Assembly (NCBI RefSeq): GCF_900117445.1 | Contig: NZ_FPEJ01000006.1 | Span: 62,001 to 126,000, forward strand | Direction of reading: 5' to 3' | Source of the DNA: Hyphomicrobium sp. NDB2Meth4 | GTDB lineage: Bacteria; Pseudomonadota; Alphaproteobacteria; Rhizobiales; Hyphomicrobiaceae | DNA length: 64,000 nt | The notes under the pieces: generated by a model | What the model was told of the DNA's origin: nothing | Database searches by the model: none | What the model saw: the letters and a program-made list of their open reading frames with translations, nothing else | Translations under genes and position numbers: made by a program | Part shown: in pieces, positions 62,801-64,000 of the stretch | Position numbering within the stretch: the stretch's first letter is position 1 | How the letters are laid out: the number at the start of each line of letters is the position of its first letter

Positions 62801-64000
62801 GCTGCCCGCACCCTCCAGTTGGCCGTATGGGCGCAATACGCGGGACGACGCGGCCGAGATGTCAGCACCAGCCACCAACCTGATGGAAGCGGCGAGCGAG
62901 CCTGGAGCCAGCATAGGAGCCAGCGGCGACGTCGCAGTGAGCGCTGGTAGTGTCGTGCCCGGCTGAACGAGTGTCGCGGTCAAAGCCAAGCTTGGCAAGG
63001 CCGCAGCCTTTTCAAGGAAGGTCGAAGATGCGCTAAGCCTTGTCCCCGCGGGGATGGTTTGGCCAGGCAGGTACTGGGTTCCAGAGGTCGAACTGATTGG
63101 CCCAACCGCAGATGCAAGACCTCGATAAAATGCGTCGTTCGGAACGGTCCAGTCGGCGGTGAGGTAGAGATCCTGAGGCAGAAAATAAACAGTTCCGGAT
63201 GCTCCGCATTCGCCGACTGTACAGTCGAAAGTGTCGAATGCCGCTACGTTCAAAGTTGTTGAATATCGATAGACAGGCGGATTGCCCTGCGCTGCAGGCC
63301 TTCCCTTGAACCCGTCCGATATGCTTCCGCCGATGGTGAGATTGCCACCTGCACGCACCACCAGCGCCATCGGCTCGCCGGCGCCGTAGTTCGACGAATT
63401 GGTGTCGCGGTTGGCACCCGGCCCGTAGCGATACTTGGACAGATCGATATCGCCCGAGGTGGAGAGATCGCCGCCTGAGGCTATCTCCACGCCCGGCCGC
63501 AGATGGAAGGCGCTGCCATAGGCGGTCAGGCCGGCGAGCTTGCCTTGAAGGCTTGCCGTGAGCTGGCCCGCCGCAACATTGTTGTTGTAGGCTGCGCGGA
63601 TGAAGGCTTGGCTGGCCACATCGTAGCTGTCGAGCATCTCCTGGGTAATGACTGTGCCCGGAGCGAACAAGCCGTAATTCAACACGGCGTTAAGCGCTAT
63701 GCTGCTCGCGCCACGGATGTTGAGCGGCCCACCAGCGCTGACGCGTACATCGCCGCTGGTTCCACCATTGCGCGACGCGTTGAGAACGAGCTGACCGTAA
63801 GCGCCTGTCGGAGTCGAAAGATCGAGCGTCGCACCCGATGCGAGTGTCAACGTGCCGCCGACGCTGGTCAGCTCGATCGTTCCGCGATTCTTCGCCTCGA
63901 TGGGCTGCCCATAGCTGTCGACCTGCAACTCACTGCCGTGAACGTCCAGGATGGCCGTCGAAGCGACCGTCAGATTGTTACCCGCCGCGAGCCGAATGCT
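59810..64000 (-). CDS. Filamentous haemagglutinin-type large exoprotein (5' end beyond window)
   Basis: At least 1396 residues; the frame is open to the right edge, so the true N-terminus, signal and TPS domain are not seen. It is built of short beta-helix-like turns such as GGNLTIGGSI, GGDLTVIAQGDVTGY and AGGNIFYANVNIAGPGSLEV, typical of two-partner-secretion adhesins. The segment YGRKETGDPRGLDPTRASIV is typical of the DUF3739 region of these proteins. The last 80 residues are charged and end GANR. It is probably secreted by a TpsB/FhaC-type pore encoded outside the window. Cell adhesion or contact-dependent roles are inferred. Confidence 0.85.
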   Translation of the reverse strand, partial: SIRLAAGNNLTVASTAILDVHGSELQVDSYGQPIEAKNRGTIELTSVGGTLTLASGATLDLSTPTGAYGQLVLNASRNGGTSGDVRVSAGGPLNIRGASSIALNAVLNYGLFAPGTVITQEMLDSYDVASQAFIRAAYNNNVAAGQLTASLQGKLAGLTAYGSAFHLRPGVEIASGGDLSTSGDIDLSKYRYGPGANRDTNSSNYGAGEPMALVVRAGGNLTIGGSISDGFKGRPAAQGNPPVYRYSTTLNVAAFDTFDCTVGECGASGTVYFLPQDLYLTADWTVPNDAFYRGLASAVGPISSTSGTQYLPGQTIPAGTRLSASSTFLEKAAALPSLALTATLVQPGTTLPALTATSPLAPMLAPGSLAASIRLVAGADISAASSRVLRPYGQLEGAGSLSMLNPLGGTTPSVVRTGTGSLDLLAGGNITMNSLYGVYTAGTDTGTTGLAAGSYMPDHGGDLTVIAQGDVTGYSYDDGQKNIQSWSPDNWLLRSVDDAGLASWSIAFGRNIRVNSTTTFTGGFAGIGTLGGGNVTLVAGGNVGAMTRTVTGSGLPQIYGALQVAVGGSGKVTSVTTDGSILTGGTLIQAGGGDLTVKVGGTLNGGNNAINGSSAARGSLSIFSNLRGDTQIAASSIGSMAPIYGRKETGDPRGLDPTRASIVSPWGGIGLVPGDGTMTVRTAGDLVIGNYGDAGQIGQTQQTTYLSLWQPETTSVSLFAAGGDLVPVTGGGLGYNVWSSISSTMAVAPARFSAVAMEGSLFLGSGDIATLELAPSANGALELLAGGAIYGASLAVGNSINVGSLRIDVSGASAGVNDVPNPFRPVSGVSSFFSYKNFATFRPDGIEANPNTSQQAIDRIYAMDGDILNVAFGEVNSNAYYSNAYHTIYFGNRAVRVTATGDIVNFGAGTSANPGLILNNDSTDVSMIKAGGNIFYANVNIAGPGSLEVIAGGNIYQGDKGSIVSIGALAAGDTRPGASILMQAGVGTAGPNYAGLLPYLDPANLAVVGTPLAEQSDKVAKTYEKELQAWLDERFGFTGADDEERREYFASLASEQQAIFLRQVYFAELKAGGREYNNPDSSRYGSYLRGRAVIEALFPEKDANGEPIVYAGDITMFGGSGVRTQFGGDIQMLTPGGRTVIGVEGLEAPASAGIVTQGQGNISMYSKGSILLGLSRIMTTMGGDILAWSAEGDINAGRGSKTTIVYTPPKRVYDNYGNVTLAPNVPSSGAGIASRSTIPGVPGGDIDLIAPLGTIDAGEAGIRAGANVNLVALQIINAANIQAQGNVSGVPQIQAPNIGGLTEATNTAGAAQAATKPQQQGASEQASVIIVEVIGFGGGDEEDESRKRLEKRGDSRGTQVDPSQDPASAFQVLGAGEMTAAEAKELIAARRGGANR

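Overview
The window reads as chromosomal DNA of a GC-rich alphaproteobacterium, most likely of the order Hyphomicrobiales (Rhizobiales). The support is gene order and family style: panB-YfgM-bamB; an amiC-mrcA-prfB string divergent from an RNase E with a long acidic insertion; an aminotransferase beside bepA-like, dsbA-like, aroQ, accB, accC and aat genes; guaB-MAPEG-rsmB; and ppx-rlmE. The genus cannot be fixed from this sequence.

Layout. 1-5.0 kb: the 3' part of bamB (runs off the left edge), a YfgM-like protein, panB, and a large L,D-transpeptidase. 5.0-9.7 kb: a MOSC/NnrU pair, a small membrane protein, a tight run of three methyltransferase genes, and a four-cysteine small protein. 10-15.3 kb: prfB (with a programmed +1 frameshift), mrcA and amiC, all on the minus strand. 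15.3-16.1 kb: a long divergent regulatory region, then rne with a clear terminator shared with a Spy/CpxP-like gene. 19.8-27.4 kb: an aminotransferase divergent from a rightward run of envelope protease, DsbA-like protein, aroQ, accBC and aat. 27.5-32.2 kb: a frameshifted GNAT gene, ybaK, a haloacid dehalogenase, a luciferase-like monooxygenase and a ferric-reductase-like flavoprotein, meeting an ArsC-like gene and guaA from the other strand. 34-37.3 kb: two DGPF/YciI proteins, an ECF42-type sigma factor and a second, divergent Aat paralogue. 37.3-44 kb, all minus: a zinc-ribbon membrane protein, TspO, a methyltransferase/ATP-grasp fusion, RsmB, MAPEG and guaB. 44-51 kb: small stress and envelope genes, an alpha/beta hydrolase, rlmE, a Ppx/GppA phosphatase and an M15 peptidase.

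From 51.1 kb a genomic island follows tRNA-Gln(CUG): a tyrosine recombinase overlapping a DUF2442/HTH protein, a small membrane protein, a small HTH protein, a 1166-residue SF1 (Upf1/Dna2-like) helicase with a coiled-coil insertion, a convergent protein with an HEPN-like R-x5-H motif, a 76-residue protein, and then remnants of at least two insertion-sequence families. The right edge is a very large filamentous-haemagglutinin-type surface protein on the minus strand whose 5' end lies outside the window.

The best candidates for something undescribed are the helicase plus HEPN-like pair in the tRNA-Gln island, and the methyltransferase/ATP-grasp fusion coupled to tspO. Functions named here rest on motif recognition by eye; no database search was run.
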